Origin: G963663315 sp963665165
Lineage (GTDB): Bacteria; Pseudomonadota; Gammaproteobacteria; Arenicellales; Poriferihabitantaceae
DNA length: 64,000 nt
Assembly (NCBI GenBank): GCA_963665165.1
Contig: OY761989.1
Span: forward strand, 1,736,001-1,800,000
Direction: 5' to 3'
Shown here: positions 8,455-17,842 of the stretch, in pieces
How the letters are laid out: each line of letters starts with the position of its first letter
Position numbering within the stretch: position 1 is the stretch's first letter
The notes under the pieces: model-generated
Database searches by the model: none
What the model saw: the letters and a program-made list of their open reading frames with translations, nothing else
Told to the model about the DNA's origin: nothing
Translations under genes and position numbers: made by a program

Positions 8455-9867
8455 TCAACGGCCGCCATCCCCTGCAAGCCGGGCTTTCTTCCGTACCCGT
8501 TCCGGCAACAATCCTCCGGGGCTGTACCGCAATACCGTCAACAACACAAACCCCATGAAAAACAGGCGCATGTGTTGCGCGTTCCTGATCAGATGCTGCC
8601 TGACCGGGCTGTCGTCTTCCATCCACGCGGTTGCCGTCTCCATCAACCAGACCCCGACCGGCTCAGACTCAATCCATACCAGCCAGATCAGGAACCCGCC
8701 AAGAACCGCCCCCAGGTTATTGCCGGAACCACCGACAATGACCATGACCCAGATCAGGAAGGTATAGCGCAGGGGATTGTAAGTGGTCGGAGTGAACTGG
8801 CCATCCAGAGTGGTCAGCATGGCGCCGGCAACGCCGATTACGGCAGAACCGATGACGAAAATCTGAAGATGACGCCGCGTCACATTCTTTCCCATAGCGC
8901 CCGCCGCCACTTCATTATCCCGAATAGCGCGCATCATCCGGCCCCAGGGTGAATTCAACGCCCGTACACTGAGCAACAGGATGACGACCAGAACCGAAGC
9001 AAACAATCCGGTATAACAGAGTTTTACAAAAATACTGGAACCATCGATCACATACTGCTTGAACGCGTCTGTGCGATCCGCCTGGTTCAACGAGGACAAT
9101 TCCGCCGCGTACCATCGAGCAATCAGATCGACGAACCAGGCGCTGTTCTGCAACTCGATTTCATAGGGTACAGGGCGGGCCAGGCCGGTAACATTTTTCA
9201 CGCCCCGGGTCAGCCAGTCCTCGTTTTTCAGGATCGCGACGACGATTTCCGAGATCCCCAGAGTGGCAATGGCCAGATAGTCTGCGCGCAGTCCGAGGGC
9301 AACCCTGCCGATCAGCCAGGCCGCTCCCGCGGCGAACAGCCCGCCGACCAACCAGGAAAACAGGACCGGCAGCCCCATGCCGCCGAGGAAACCTGTCTTT
9401 GCCGGCTCGACCGCTTCAATCGAAGTCACCGCCGGGTCCAGAAAATAACGGGTGACAAACAGACCGCCAATGAGGGTCGCCGCCATCGCCCAGCCGCGTC
9501 TTTGGCTGCGCGGCCATCGTCTGTACAGGAACCGCATCAACCCAATGGTAATCACGAAGCAAATCAGCGCCAGCATCAGGTTTGCTGCCCCCGCCTGCCA
9601 GGCGGCGGCCACAGGCGCGCGGGATACCAGAACCACACTCAGTCCTCCCAATGCGGCAAAGCCCATTACGCCGACATTCAGCAATCCCGCGTAACCCCAC
9701 TGCATATTGACCCCGAGCGCCATCACCGCGGAAATCAGGCACAGATTGAAGATACCGAGCGAGACCGACCAGGACTGGACGAGACCGATGATCAGGAACA
9801 GAGCGCCGATCACGGCAAATGACCAGCAGGCTTTTTGGGTATTGCCCATAGCGGCCCGACCTTTCAC
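8455..9867 (-). CDS. Branched-chain-type ABC transporter permease, LivM-like
   Basis: Inner-membrane permease of 470 aa, somewhat long for LivM. Multiple membrane helices are evident, and the EAA-like cytoplasmic loop is recognisable in RMMRAIRDNEVAAGAMGKNV. The stretch VMVIVGGSGNNLGAVLGGFLIW is typical of LivM. A hydrophilic insert of about 80 residues (near DLIARWYAAELSSLNQADRTDAFKQ) makes it longer than the E. coli protein. The GTG start overlaps the LivH stop (GTGA); an in-frame ATG lies six codons later. Part of the minus-strand import operon. Confidence 0.92.
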   Translation of the reverse strand: MKGRAAMGNTQKACWSFAVIGALFLIIGLVQSWSVSLGIFNLCLISAVMALGVNMQWGYAGLLNVGVMGFAALGGLSVVLVSRAPVAAAWQAGAANLMLALICFVITIGLMRFLYRRWPRSQRRGWAMAATLIGGLFVTRYFLDPAVTSIEAVEPAKTGFLGGMGLPVLFSWLVGGLFAAGAAWLIGRVALGLRADYLAIATLGISEIVVAILKNEDWLTRGVKNVTGLARPVPYEIELQNSAWFVDLIARWYAAELSSLNQADRTDAFKQYVIDGSSIFVKLCYTGLFASVLVVILLLSVRALNSPWGRMMRAIRDNEVAAGAMGKNVTRRHLQIFVIGSAVIGVAGAMLTTLDGQFTPTTYNPLRYTFLIWVMVIVGGSGNNLGAVLGGFLIWLVWIESEPVGVWLMETATAWMEDDSPVRQHLIRNAQHMRLFFMGFVLLTVLRYSPGGLLPERVRKKARLAGDGGR

Positions 9868-10886
9868 AGCACCTTGCCTTTGACGATGCCGGTCGGCTTG
9901 ACCAGCAACACCAGAACCAGGATCATGAACGATACCGCAAACTTGTAATCGGTAGACAACAATTGCATCAATCCCTGTGGCTCAAGGCTTTGCGGCAACA
10001 GATAGATGAATACCTTCTTGTAAGCGTAGGTGATAACCACCTCGGAAAACGCGACCACATAACCGCCGGCAATGGCGCCAATCGGGCTGCCGATGCCACC
10101 GACAATGGCCGCGGCGAACATGGGCAGCAAAAGCTGCAGGTAGGTAAACGGTTTGAAACTCTTGTCGAGGCCGTAAAGCGTACCGGCTATGGTCGCCAGA
10201 ATGGCAGCGAGTATCCAGGTAACCCGCACCACCCGGTCCGGGTCGACACCGGATAACAGAGCGAGGTCCTCATTGTCGGAATAAGCTCGCATGGCCTTGC
10301 CGGTGCGGGTTTTATGCAGGAGCCAGAAAAGCCCGGCAACACAGACCAGCATGATCACGACCGTCAATCCCTGGGAAACCTTGACGCTCAATCCCTCGTT
10401 CAGCCCGGTCCAGGCCTTGAAATCACGGGCGCGAATAATAAAACGTTCCCCGTCCAGAAAATTCCGGTCATTCGGGCCAATCACGAATCGCACGATCCCG
10501 TTCATCATGAACATCACGCCAATTGAAGCGATCATCAGCGTTACTGGCGCGGCCTTTTGATGCCGGTAGTGGCGATAAACCAGTTTGTCCGTAACCATCA
10601 CCATGACAATCGTCGCCAGGATGCCGACCGGCAGCGCGAGCAACGCGGTCGGCAGCGGACCCAGGCTGACCCCGATCGATTGCAGCCACCAGGTCACCAG
10701 AATGGTGACCATGGCGCCGAAGGCCATGGTATCGCCGTGGGCGAAATTGGCGAATCGTAAAATGCCGAATACCAGCGTGATTCCAAGAGCGCCGAGCGCA
10801 AGCTGCGAACCGTAGGCCAGTCCCGGCACAATGACGAAATTCAACAATAATACGACCGCGTTGAGCGCATCGGTAACCGCCTGCAT
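9864..10886 (-). CDS. Branched-chain-type ABC transporter permease, LivH-like
   Basis: Inner-membrane permease of 340 aa. The LivH signature GALGITLVFGILRFANFAHGD is near residue 30, and the coupling loop GKAMRAYSDNEDLALLSGVDPDRV is present. It pairs with the LivM-like protein encoded immediately downstream. Start ATG follows the stop of the fused ATPase gene without any gap (TAG then ATG), with a GGGAGGA ribosome site inside the ATPase gene's 3' end. Confidence 0.93.
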   Translation of the reverse strand: MQAVTDALNAVVLLLNFVIVPGLAYGSQLALGALGITLVFGILRFANFAHGDTMAFGAMVTILVTWWLQSIGVSLGPLPTALLALPVGILATIVMVMVTDKLVYRHYRHQKAAPVTLMIASIGVMFMMNGIVRFVIGPNDRNFLDGERFIIRARDFKAWTGLNEGLSVKVSQGLTVVIMLVCVAGLFWLLHKTRTGKAMRAYSDNEDLALLSGVDPDRVVRVTWILAAILATIAGTLYGLDKSFKPFTYLQLLLPMFAAAIVGGIGSPIGAIAGGYVVAFSEVVITYAYKKVFIYLLPQSLEPQGLMQLLSTDYKFAVSFMILVLVLLVKPTGIVKGKVL

Positions 10887-12434
10887 CTATCCTCCCAGAA
10901 ATGATCTGCGTACTTCGGGGTCCGCCAGTAATGCCTGGCCAGTGTCGGTGTGACGATTCTCACCCACCACCAGCACAAACCCGATATCGGCGATACCGAG
11001 AGACTGGCGGGCATTCTGCTCTACCATCAGAACCGGGACTCCGGCGTTCCGCACTTCGAGAATACGGGCGAACAAGTCATCCATCACAATCGGTGAAACC
11101 CCCGCGGTCGGCTCATCGAGCAGCAGGACCGAAGGCCGGGACATCAGCGCGCGTCCAACCGCAACCTGCTGGCGCTGCCCGCCGGATAATTCACCGGCCA
11201 GTCGATTCTGAATCGTAACAAGAGCCGGAAACAACTGGTAAATCTGCTGCAAGGTCTCATCCAGGTCATCCTCCCGCAAAAACGCGCCCATCTCGAGATT
11301 CTCGCGCACACTCATCGACAGAAAAATATTCCCGTTCTGCGGGGTAAAGGCAATACCTTTCGCAATTCGCTCCTGAACCGACAAATGCGATATCTCCTCC
11401 CCATTCAGCCGGACACTGCCGGTTCTTAATTTCAGCATGCCCAACAGCGCTTTCATCGCGGTCGATTTGCCCGCGCCATTGGGACCGACAATGACCGCGA
11501 TTTCCCCCTGGTCCACATTCACCGCGCAACCCTTGAGAATATCGCTGCCGGCATAACCGCCGACCATTTCCTCGCCAACCAGAGCGCAACTGCTTCGATC
11601 CGGCTTTGTCCCGCTCCGGTTTTGCGGGGCCTGGAACCCGGCTTTGTTTTCAAGGCCGCGGCCAAGGTAGGCTTCAATGACTTCCTCATTATTCTGCACT
11701 TCTTCCGCGCTGCCCACGGCCAGTACCGCCCCTTCCGCCATACAGATCACCGGGTCGCACAGGCGGCGGATAAATTCCATATCGTGCTCGATCATGCAAA
11801 AGGTATAACCCTTCTCCCGGTTGAGTTTGATGATGGCGTCGCCAATTTCACGCAGCAAAGTCCGGTTGACCCCCGCACCGACTTCATCCAGAAAAACAAT
11901 CCTGGCATCCACCATCATGGTGCGGCCCAGTTCCAGCAGTTTTTTCTGACCTCCGGAGAGATTGCCCGCAAGCTCGTCAGCGACCGCCCCCAGGTTCAGG
12001 AAATCAATCACTTCCCGCGCCTTCCGGTAAATCGTGTCTTCTTCCAGTGCAACCTGGCCGGGACGGAACCATGCGTGGACCAGGCTTTCACCGGATTGTC
12101 CCGCAGGGACCATCATCAGGTTCTCGATCACCGACATTCGGGAATATTCGTGTGCAATCTGGAAGGTACGCAACAATCCTTTCGCAAAAAGCCGGTGGGG
12201 TTTCAGGCCGGTAATATCCTCGCCATCGAGCAGTACGGTACCGAACGTGGGGGCGTACAGACCCGCGATCGTATTGAACAGGGTGGTTTTGCCCGCGCCA
12301 TTGGGACCGATCAGGCCGGTAATGGAACCCCTTGAGATGTGGATCGAGACATTGTCAATGGCTTTCAATCCACCGAAATGCTTCGAAAGACGCTGGACGC
12401 TTACGATATCTGTCTGATCGTCATGTCGGGGCAT
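10887..12434 (-). CDS. Fused LivG-LivF ABC transporter ATP-binding protein
   Basis: A single 515-aa chain with two complete ABC ATPases. Domain 1 (about 10-260) has Walker A GPNGAGKTT, signature LSGGQKK and the LivG-type region LLRTFQIAHEYSRMSVIENLM. Domain 2 (about 290-515) has Walker A GPNGAGKST, signature LSGGQRQQ and Walker B VLLLDEPTAG with the LivF C-terminus. In most bacteria these are separate livG and livF genes. An apparent substitution lies in domain 1: the Walker B region reads IVFLDEVGAGVN, where most LivG proteins have LDEP. Start is ATG 12434; a TTG at 12464 is also in frame. First gene of the import and degradation operon, divergent from the hydroxyacyl-CoA dehydrogenase gene. 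Confidence 0.9.
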   Translation of the reverse strand: MPRHDDQTDIVSVQRLSKHFGGLKAIDNVSIHISRGSITGLIGPNGAGKTTLFNTIAGLYAPTFGTVLLDGEDITGLKPHRLFAKGLLRTFQIAHEYSRMSVIENLMMVPAGQSGESLVHAWFRPGQVALEEDTIYRKAREVIDFLNLGAVADELAGNLSGGQKKLLELGRTMMVDARIVFLDEVGAGVNRTLLREIGDAIIKLNREKGYTFCMIEHDMEFIRRLCDPVICMAEGAVLAVGSAEEVQNNEEVIEAYLGRGLENKAGFQAPQNRSGTKPDRSSCALVGEEMVGGYAGSDILKGCAVNVDQGEIAVIVGPNGAGKSTAMKALLGMLKLRTGSVRLNGEEISHLSVQERIAKGIAFTPQNGNIFLSMSVRENLEMGAFLREDDLDETLQQIYQLFPALVTIQNRLAGELSGGQRQQVAVGRALMSRPSVLLLDEPTAGVSPIVMDDLFARILEVRNAGVPVLMVEQNARQSLGIADIGFVLVVGENRHTDTGQALLADPEVRRSFLGG

Positions 12435-12587
12435 TGGGTCGGCCTGGCCGGTATCGGCAGTCAATCACACTTGAACGATACTACAAAATCCCGAAAGTTG
12501 CTGCTTCTGTCACCATCCCCGCCCCAATTCAAATCGACCCGGATTTTTCGTACAATCGCCCAAAAAACGGGAGGCAGGAACAAGCGG

Positions 12588-14900
12588 ATGAGTTTCAAAA
12601 AAGTGGCGGTAATCGGAGCGGGCACCATGGGCGCCGGTATCGCGGGTCAGGTGGCCAATGCCGGGGTGGAAGTATTGTTGCTTGATTTGCCCGGCGACGG
12701 CGAACAGGCCAATGTGCTGGCCGAGCGCGGTTATCAACGGCTACTGGATCCGGATCAGCCCGGATTGATGAGCAAACAGGCGGGAGGGCTGATCACCCTG
12801 GGCAATACCAGAGACGATTTTGGCAGGCTGGCCGATTGTGACTGGGTTGCGGAAGCGGTGGTGGAACGTCTGGATGTCAAAAAGGATTTGTACAAACGCC
12901 TGGATCAGATCTGTAACCACGGCGCGATCATTACCTCGAATACTTCGACCATCCCGATCCGGTTACTGGTCGAGGATATGCCGGATTCCTTCCGCAAGCG
13001 GTTCGCCATTACCCATTTTTTCAACCCGGTGCGGTTCATGCGCCTGCTGGAACTGGTTCGCGGTGACGCCACCGATCCCGAAGTCGTTAACCGGCTGGAC
13101 CGGTTTTGCGAGCGTCAACTGGGCAAGGGCGTGGTTCGGTGCTTCGATACCCCCGGCTTCCTGGGCAACCGGGTTGGAGTCTATGCGATCCAGTGCGCCC
13201 TGCGTTCGGCATTCGAGCTTGGGTTGACGCCGACCCAGGCCGATGCCATTTTCGGACGCCCGATGGGTATTCCAAAGACCGGCGTATTCGGCCTGTATGA
13301 CCTGATCGGAATCGACCTGATGGCGGATGTGGTGAAAAGCATGGTCAGTATCCTGCCGGCGGACGATGCCTTCCACCTGGAAGCGGATGAAAACCCGTTG
13401 GTAACGGCCATGATTGAAAACGGTCAGACCGGCAACAAGCAGGGGAAAGGGTTTTACCGGCAGGAGGAAAACCCGGCTGGGCGGTTTGTGATCAATCCGG
13501 AAACCGGGGAATACGAACAGTTTGAAAGACTGAACCTGCCGGTCGCCGCCGATGCAGAGAAAAACGGGATCCGGCGCCTGCTGGAAGACGACTCGGTTTA
13601 CGGAGAATTTGCCTGGCGGGTATTATCAAAAACGCTGTGTTACGCGGCTTCCCTGGTTCCTGAGGTGGGCGATGATCCGGTCGGCGTGGATGATGCGATG
13701 AAACTGGGCTACAACTGGCTGTCCGGCCCATTCGAAATGATGGACGGGATTGGCGTGGATTACATGATTGACCGACTCGCCTCGGAACAGCGCGATATCC
13801 CCGCATATCTGCAACAGGCAAAAGGCTCGGGTTTTTACCATGTGGCAGACCGGCAACTTTGCGCCAGAACCCGTGATGGCCAGTGGCGGCCGATCACGAG
13901 ACCGCCGGGCGTGGTGCGGTTCAACGAGAAAAAGCGGACGCTGTCGGCGCAAAACTCCAACGAAATGGCGAGTTGGTATATCACCGACGATGCCGCCCTG
14001 GTGGAGTTCCACAGCAAGGCGAATGCGCTGGACTCCGATTCGATGGCGATTCTCGCGGACGCGGTCGAGCAGGTTCCGGTCAGGCGATTGAAAGGGCTGG
14101 TGGTGCATAATGACGCACAGCATTTTTCCTGCGGCGTCAATCTCGGCGCCGTCCGGGATTATTATGAACGGGATGACCTGGATGAACTGGACCGGTTTCT
14201 GGATCGTTTCCAGCAGACTGTGGTAACCATGAACCGGAGCGATTTCCCGGTTGTGGCGGCGCCGGTGGGCCTGTCCCTGGGGGGTGGTTTCGAGGTCGTT
14301 CTGCATGCAAAACAGGTCATCTCGCATGCCAATTCGGTGATGGGGCTGGTTGAATCCCTGGTCGGGGTCGTTCCCTCCGGGGGAGGATGCAAGGAAATAT
14401 TGTACCGCTGGATCGACAAACTGGACTGCGGCGAGGACATACAGGCGGCCAGCTGGAAAGCGTTCATGAATATCGGATTCGGAAAAACCGCAACCTCACC
14501 GCTGCAGGCGGCTGCCTTGGGTCTGGTCAGGGACAATGACCGATATGAAATGAACCGTGACCGAATCTGTAACGCCGCGATTCAAGCGCTGGATTCCAGC
14601 GAAAGCCGACAACCGTTCGAGCGTCCGGGCCTGGCCATGCCCGGACAGCCTGTTTTTGAAGAAATGCAGAAATGGCTTGGCAAATCCCGCCGGGACGGCC
14701 TGTTGATGCCGCATGACGTCGTGGTCGGAACGGAAATTGCCCGAATCGTGTCAGGCGGTAAAATCGAAGCGGGCGCAATCTGGTCCGAACAGGATTTGCT
14801 GGATGCGGAACGCCGCTCCTTCCTGGCGCTGGTCAGCACAGACAGCACGCGGGCCAGAATCGGCAGTATGCTGGATTTCGGCAAAACCCTTCGGAATTGA
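12588..14900 (+). CDS. 3-hydroxyacyl-CoA dehydrogenase / enoyl-CoA hydratase two-domain protein (FadN-like)
   Basis: A 770-aa beta-oxidation protein with the dehydrogenase first. The N-terminal NAD-binding motif is VAVIGAGTMGAGIAGQVANAG; the catalytic segment ITHFFNPVRFMRLLELV contains the HxFNP signature, and PGFLGNRVG follows. The C-terminal part (about 480-690) resembles a crotonase fold (SCGVNLGAVRD, PVGLSLGGGFEVVL), where the oxyanion-hole glycines are kept. This order is opposite to FadB and like FadN. No partner thiolase is adjacent. The true start is ATG 12588 after GGGAGG; the longer upstream frame overlaps the divergent ATPase gene and was not used. It may process an acyl-CoA arising from the neighbouring catabolic genes or ordinary fatty acids. 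Confidence 0.9.
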   Translation: MSFKKVAVIGAGTMGAGIAGQVANAGVEVLLLDLPGDGEQANVLAERGYQRLLDPDQPGLMSKQAGGLITLGNTRDDFGRLADCDWVAEAVVERLDVKKDLYKRLDQICNHGAIITSNTSTIPIRLLVEDMPDSFRKRFAITHFFNPVRFMRLLELVRGDATDPEVVNRLDRFCERQLGKGVVRCFDTPGFLGNRVGVYAIQCALRSAFELGLTPTQADAIFGRPMGIPKTGVFGLYDLIGIDLMADVVKSMVSILPADDAFHLEADENPLVTAMIENGQTGNKQGKGFYRQEENPAGRFVINPETGEYEQFERLNLPVAADAEKNGIRRLLEDDSVYGEFAWRVLSKTLCYAASLVPEVGDDPVGVDDAMKLGYNWLSGPFEMMDGIGVDYMIDRLASEQRDIPAYLQQAKGSGFYHVADRQLCARTRDGQWRPITRPPGVVRFNEKKRTLSAQNSNEMASWYITDDAALVEFHSKANALDSDSMAILADAVEQVPVRRLKGLVVHNDAQHFSCGVNLGAVRDYYERDDLDELDRFLDRFQQTVVTMNRSDFPVVAAPVGLSLGGGFEVVLHAKQVISHANSVMGLVESLVGVVPSGGGCKEILYRWIDKLDCGEDIQAASWKAFMNIGFGKTATSPLQAAALGLVRDNDRYEMNRDRICNAAIQALDSSESRQPFERPGLAMPGQPVFEEMQKWLGKSRRDGLLMPHDVVVGTEIARIVSGGKIEAGAIWSEQDLLDAERRSFLALVSTDSTRARIGSMLDFGKTLRN

Positions 14901-14970
14901 GCCGGGGTCGAGCGCCAGCGCCTTAATCCATTCCGCTTTTCAGGGTAGTCCAACAGAATCAGGATTGAAT

Positions 14971-15966
14971 ATGAACCGTGACGCGAAATTGTCGATTATC
15001 GATCTGTCCGAATTCACGGACGGGTCGATAGCCCGGAAAAAGGAAATCGCGCAACAGGTGGTCCATGCCTGTGAGACCCATGGGTTTTTCAACCTGGTCG
15101 AATTCGGATTCGACCCGCAAATATTCGTGCAGGCCAGGAAGACGGCGCTTGAATTCTTTCGAGGCGATGCCGCAAGAAAGGAGGAAGTCCACATTTCCAG
15201 AGTGCCGCATCACCGCGGATATATCGGCAACTACGATGTGGCGCCTGATACAAAAAAAGGCGGAGATCTTCGGGAAGCCTACAAGGTCGCGCTGGAGCTG
15301 GATGACCAGGACCCGGATTACCTGGCCGGTATCTCACTGTATGGACCGAATGTCTGGCCATCCGGAATGCCGGAATTCCGGGAAACGATCTACGGCGTTT
15401 ACGAACATTTCCAGAGCCTGTCCAAAACGATTTTCAGCCTGTTCGCCATTGGCCTGGATTTGCCAGAAAACTATTTCGGGAAACTGACCATAAAACCCGC
15501 CAGTGTGATGAACGTAAATTATTATCCGGCTACAGACCCGGATCAGCGCGATCAAACCAGCGGTATCGGGGCGCACAGTGACTACGAAGCATTCGCCATG
15601 CTGTGGCAGGATGATGCTGGCGGATTGGAAATCGAATCCCTGCAGGGGGAATGGCAGACGGTCCAGCCGATTGAAAATGCGCTGGTCATCAATATCGGGG
15701 ATTTGATGTCCCGCTGGACCAATGATCGTTTCCGGGCTACCCGCCACCGTGTAATCAACACATCCGGAAAGGAACGGGTATCCTTCGCCTGTTTTGGAAA
15801 CACCAATTACCATGCGATGATCGAGTGCATCCCATCCTGCTGCACGCCACAAACCCCCGCAAAATACCCCCCCGTCAAATCCGGCGACTACCTGATGCAG
15901 GCAATCGCCCGAACCTACGCCTACACAACCAGCCCCGTCTCCACAACCCAACATCCCCCGTATTAA
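14971..15966 (+). CDS. 2-oxoglutarate/Fe(II)-dependent oxygenase (isopenicillin N synthase-like)
   Basis: A soluble oxygenase of 331 aa in the IPNS/DIOX family. The N-terminal half shows DIOX_N features (ACETHGFFNLVEFGF, typical A-x-x-x-G-F-F). The iron-binding facial triad is H-x-D in GIGAHSDYEAFAML plus the later His in RATRHRVIN. The 2-oxoglutarate Arg-x-Ser pair is in ERVSFACF. Start ATG 14971 follows AGGATTGAAT. It lies 70 bases after the hydroxyacyl-CoA dehydrogenase and may be co-transcribed. Substrate cannot be told; hydroxylation of a small molecule or a demethylation are both possible. Confidence 0.88.
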   Translation: MNRDAKLSIIDLSEFTDGSIARKKEIAQQVVHACETHGFFNLVEFGFDPQIFVQARKTALEFFRGDAARKEEVHISRVPHHRGYIGNYDVAPDTKKGGDLREAYKVALELDDQDPDYLAGISLYGPNVWPSGMPEFRETIYGVYEHFQSLSKTIFSLFAIGLDLPENYFGKLTIKPASVMNVNYYPATDPDQRDQTSGIGAHSDYEAFAMLWQDDAGGLEIESLQGEWQTVQPIENALVINIGDLMSRWTNDRFRATRHRVINTSGKERVSFACFGNTNYHAMIECIPSCCTPQTPAKYPPVKSGDYLMQAIARTYAYTTSPVSTTQHPPY

Positions 15967-15970
15967 CCGT

Positions 15971-16002
15971 CATCACAGGGACCGGTCACCGTGCCGGCCC
16001 GC
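15971..16002 (+). repeat. REP-like dispersed palindrome, copy 1
   Basis: Intergenic unit just after the oxygenase gene, with core GGTCACCGTGCCGGCCCGC. Related copies lie at 48634-48665 (plus) and 57177-57206 (minus). In the second copy the outer arms GGGCCGG and CCGGCCC form a perfect 7-bp stem around TCACCGTG. Here the left arm is slightly degenerate (GGACCGG). The remainder of the gap up to phoU shows nothing recognisable. Confidence 0.7.
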
Positions 16003-16102
16003 AACCATAACCGCCTGCTCCCGACGACCGCCTGATCCGATGCTTTCCCGGCTGGAACCGAGCGTTCAAAATGATCCGTTACCGACCTTCTTCCCTCCCT
16101 GC

Positions 16103-16894
16103 TTACCGGCCTTCTTCCCCGCTGTCGCTCTCATGGGCTTTCTCGCTCAGAGCCGTATCGAATTCCTTGACGTACACATCCCGGATATTGCGCAAAATAG
16201 TCTTGTCGTCCGTGTGACGCACATCAATCCCCTTTTCGATAAACACAATGTGCCCGGCTATATTGCTGCTATGCCCTCCAAACCGTTCGAGCGCCCGAAT
16301 GCCAAGCACAATGTCCACAAAATGACCGACATTTCTGGAATCCTCCATAATGAATGTGCTCAGACGCCGCAGTATCGACTTCAACTGGTTGTCCAGTTGC
16401 GCACTCTCGATCAGAACGTCTGCCGCAAGATCGAGATTCAGATCGTCAAATGCCTGTATGGCCATTTCCAGCATATTGATCACGTACGCGGACAGGGAGT
16501 AAATATCCCGCAATATTTCTTCGCTCGGCGGTTTTTGATCCGATTCGAAAAACCGAATGGTCAGACCGGCAATTTTCCTGGCCTCATCGCCCGTACGTTC
16601 CAGTTCCGCAACAATTTTCCCGATCGAGATCAGCACTCTCAAATCCCTGGCCACGGGCTGTCGCAACGCGATCAGGCGGATAATTTCATCATCCGCCTGT
16701 AAATCCAGATCATTCAGCTTTTTATCATTGCTGATGACATCGTATGCTTTTCCCGGATTCTCGTTTTGCAGAGTATCCAGAGCGTCCTCAAGCTGATTGA
16801 CCGCAAGCCTGCCCATTTGTACGACCAGGTTATGGAGATACTGCATTTCCTTGTCAAAACGCTTGTATATATGCCGGTCACCTTGAATGTTCAT
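16103..16894 (-). CDS. phoU: Phosphate transport system regulator PhoU
   Basis: Cytoplasmic negative regulator (263 aa) linking the Pst transporter to the PhoR kinase. Two PhoU helical repeats are evident, each with a metal-binding E/D-x-x-x-D type segment (ELERTGDEARKIAG near residue 100; IRALERFGGHSSNIAGHIVF near 200). The start is ATG 16894 with an AGGATATC ribosome site; the longer frame to 16939 would overlap pstB. Last gene of the pst operon, 37 bases after pstB. The C-terminus is acidic (SDSGEE). phoB and phoR are not in the window. Confidence 0.95.
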   Translation of the reverse strand: MNIQGDRHIYKRFDKEMQYLHNLVVQMGRLAVNQLEDALDTLQNENPGKAYDVISNDKKLNDLDLQADDEIIRLIALRQPVARDLRVLISIGKIVAELERTGDEARKIAGLTIRFFESDQKPPSEEILRDIYSLSAYVINMLEMAIQAFDDLNLDLAADVLIESAQLDNQLKSILRRLSTFIMEDSRNVGHFVDIVLGIRALERFGGHSSNIAGHIVFIEKGIDVRHTDDKTILRNIRDVYVKEFDTALSEKAHESDSGEEGR

Positions 16895-16931
16895 AATTGA
16901 TATCCTGCTGAACGATTGAAATCGACTCCGG

Positions 16932-17822
16932 TCAGCCAAAACGGCCAGTGATATACCCTTCTGTCAGCCGGTGCCGGGGATTGGTGAAAACAGTGTCGGT
17001 GGCGCCGACTTCCACCAACCGGCCCAGGTGGAAGTAGGCGGTTCTCTGTGAAACCCGGGCCGCCTGTTGCATGGAGTGAGTCACGATACAGATTGAATAT
17101 TGTTTTCTCAACTCGTCGATCAACTCTTCAATGGCTGCCGTCGCAATGGGATCAAGAGCGGAACAGGGTTCATCCATCAGAATGATCTCGGGGCTGATGG
17201 CAATGGCCCGTGCAATACACAACCTTTGTTGCTGACCGCCTGACAGGCCGGTTCCAGGCTTATCCAGCCTGTCGGACACCTCTTTCCACAAATCCGCCTT
17301 GCGCAGACTGCTTTCCACAATATCGTCCAGTTCGGATTTACTACTCGCCAACCCATGCAACTTTACCCCATAAGCGACATTTTCATACAACGATTTCGGA
17401 AATGGATTGGGCTTTTGAAAGACAATACCCACCCGCGCGCGAAGCAAGACCACATCCATGTCCTTGCCGTAGATATCCTCGCCGTACAATTTGATGCTGC
17501 CGGACACCCTGCACACGTCAATCGTGTCATTCATCCGGTTCAGACAACGCAGGAAGGTCGATTTCCCGCATCCGGATGGTCCGATCATTGCAATCACCTC
17601 GTTCTTCCCGACATCAAGAGACACATTGAAAATAGCCTGCTTGTCACCATAAGACACATTGACGTTTCGGCTGGTCATTGCGGGATCATCGACATGAACA
17701 TTGCCGAACGTCTTGAAATCCGGGTTCAGAACCGGGTCATCGAAATTCGGGGCAACGGCCGCCTGTCGCTCATCCAGTGGTGCACTCATATCCTCTGTGA
17801 TTCTATCAGTCAGTGTATTCAT
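16932..17822 (-). CDS. pstB: Phosphate ABC transporter ATP-binding protein PstB
   Basis: ATPase (296 aa) of the high-affinity phosphate importer. Walker A is GPSGCGKST, the Q-loop is GIVFQKPNPFPKS (a PstB hallmark), the signature is LSGGQQQRLCIARA and Walker B is ILMDEPCSALDP. An N-terminal extension of about 40 residues precedes the ATPase fold, longer than in E. coli PstB. Twenty bases separate it from pstA upstream. An ATG at codon 12 could be the real start, since no strong ribosome site is visible before the first ATG. Confidence 0.96.
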   Translation of the reverse strand: MNTLTDRITEDMSAPLDERQAAVAPNFDDPVLNPDFKTFGNVHVDDPAMTSRNVNVSYGDKQAIFNVSLDVGKNEVIAMIGPSGCGKSTFLRCLNRMNDTIDVCRVSGSIKLYGEDIYGKDMDVVLLRARVGIVFQKPNPFPKSLYENVAYGVKLHGLASSKSELDDIVESSLRKADLWKEVSDRLDKPGTGLSGGQQQRLCIARAIAISPEIILMDEPCSALDPIATAAIEELIDELRKQYSICIVTHSMQQAARVSQRTAYFHLGRLVEVGATDTVFTNPRHRLTEGYITGRFG

Positions 17823-17842
17823 AGTGTCATCGTGGCTGGAGG

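Noticed and set aside
12339..12587. N-terminal extension of the hydroxyacyl-CoA dehydrogenase frame
   Set aside because: It overlaps the divergent ATPase gene antisense and precedes the conserved start at 12588, which has a ribosome site.
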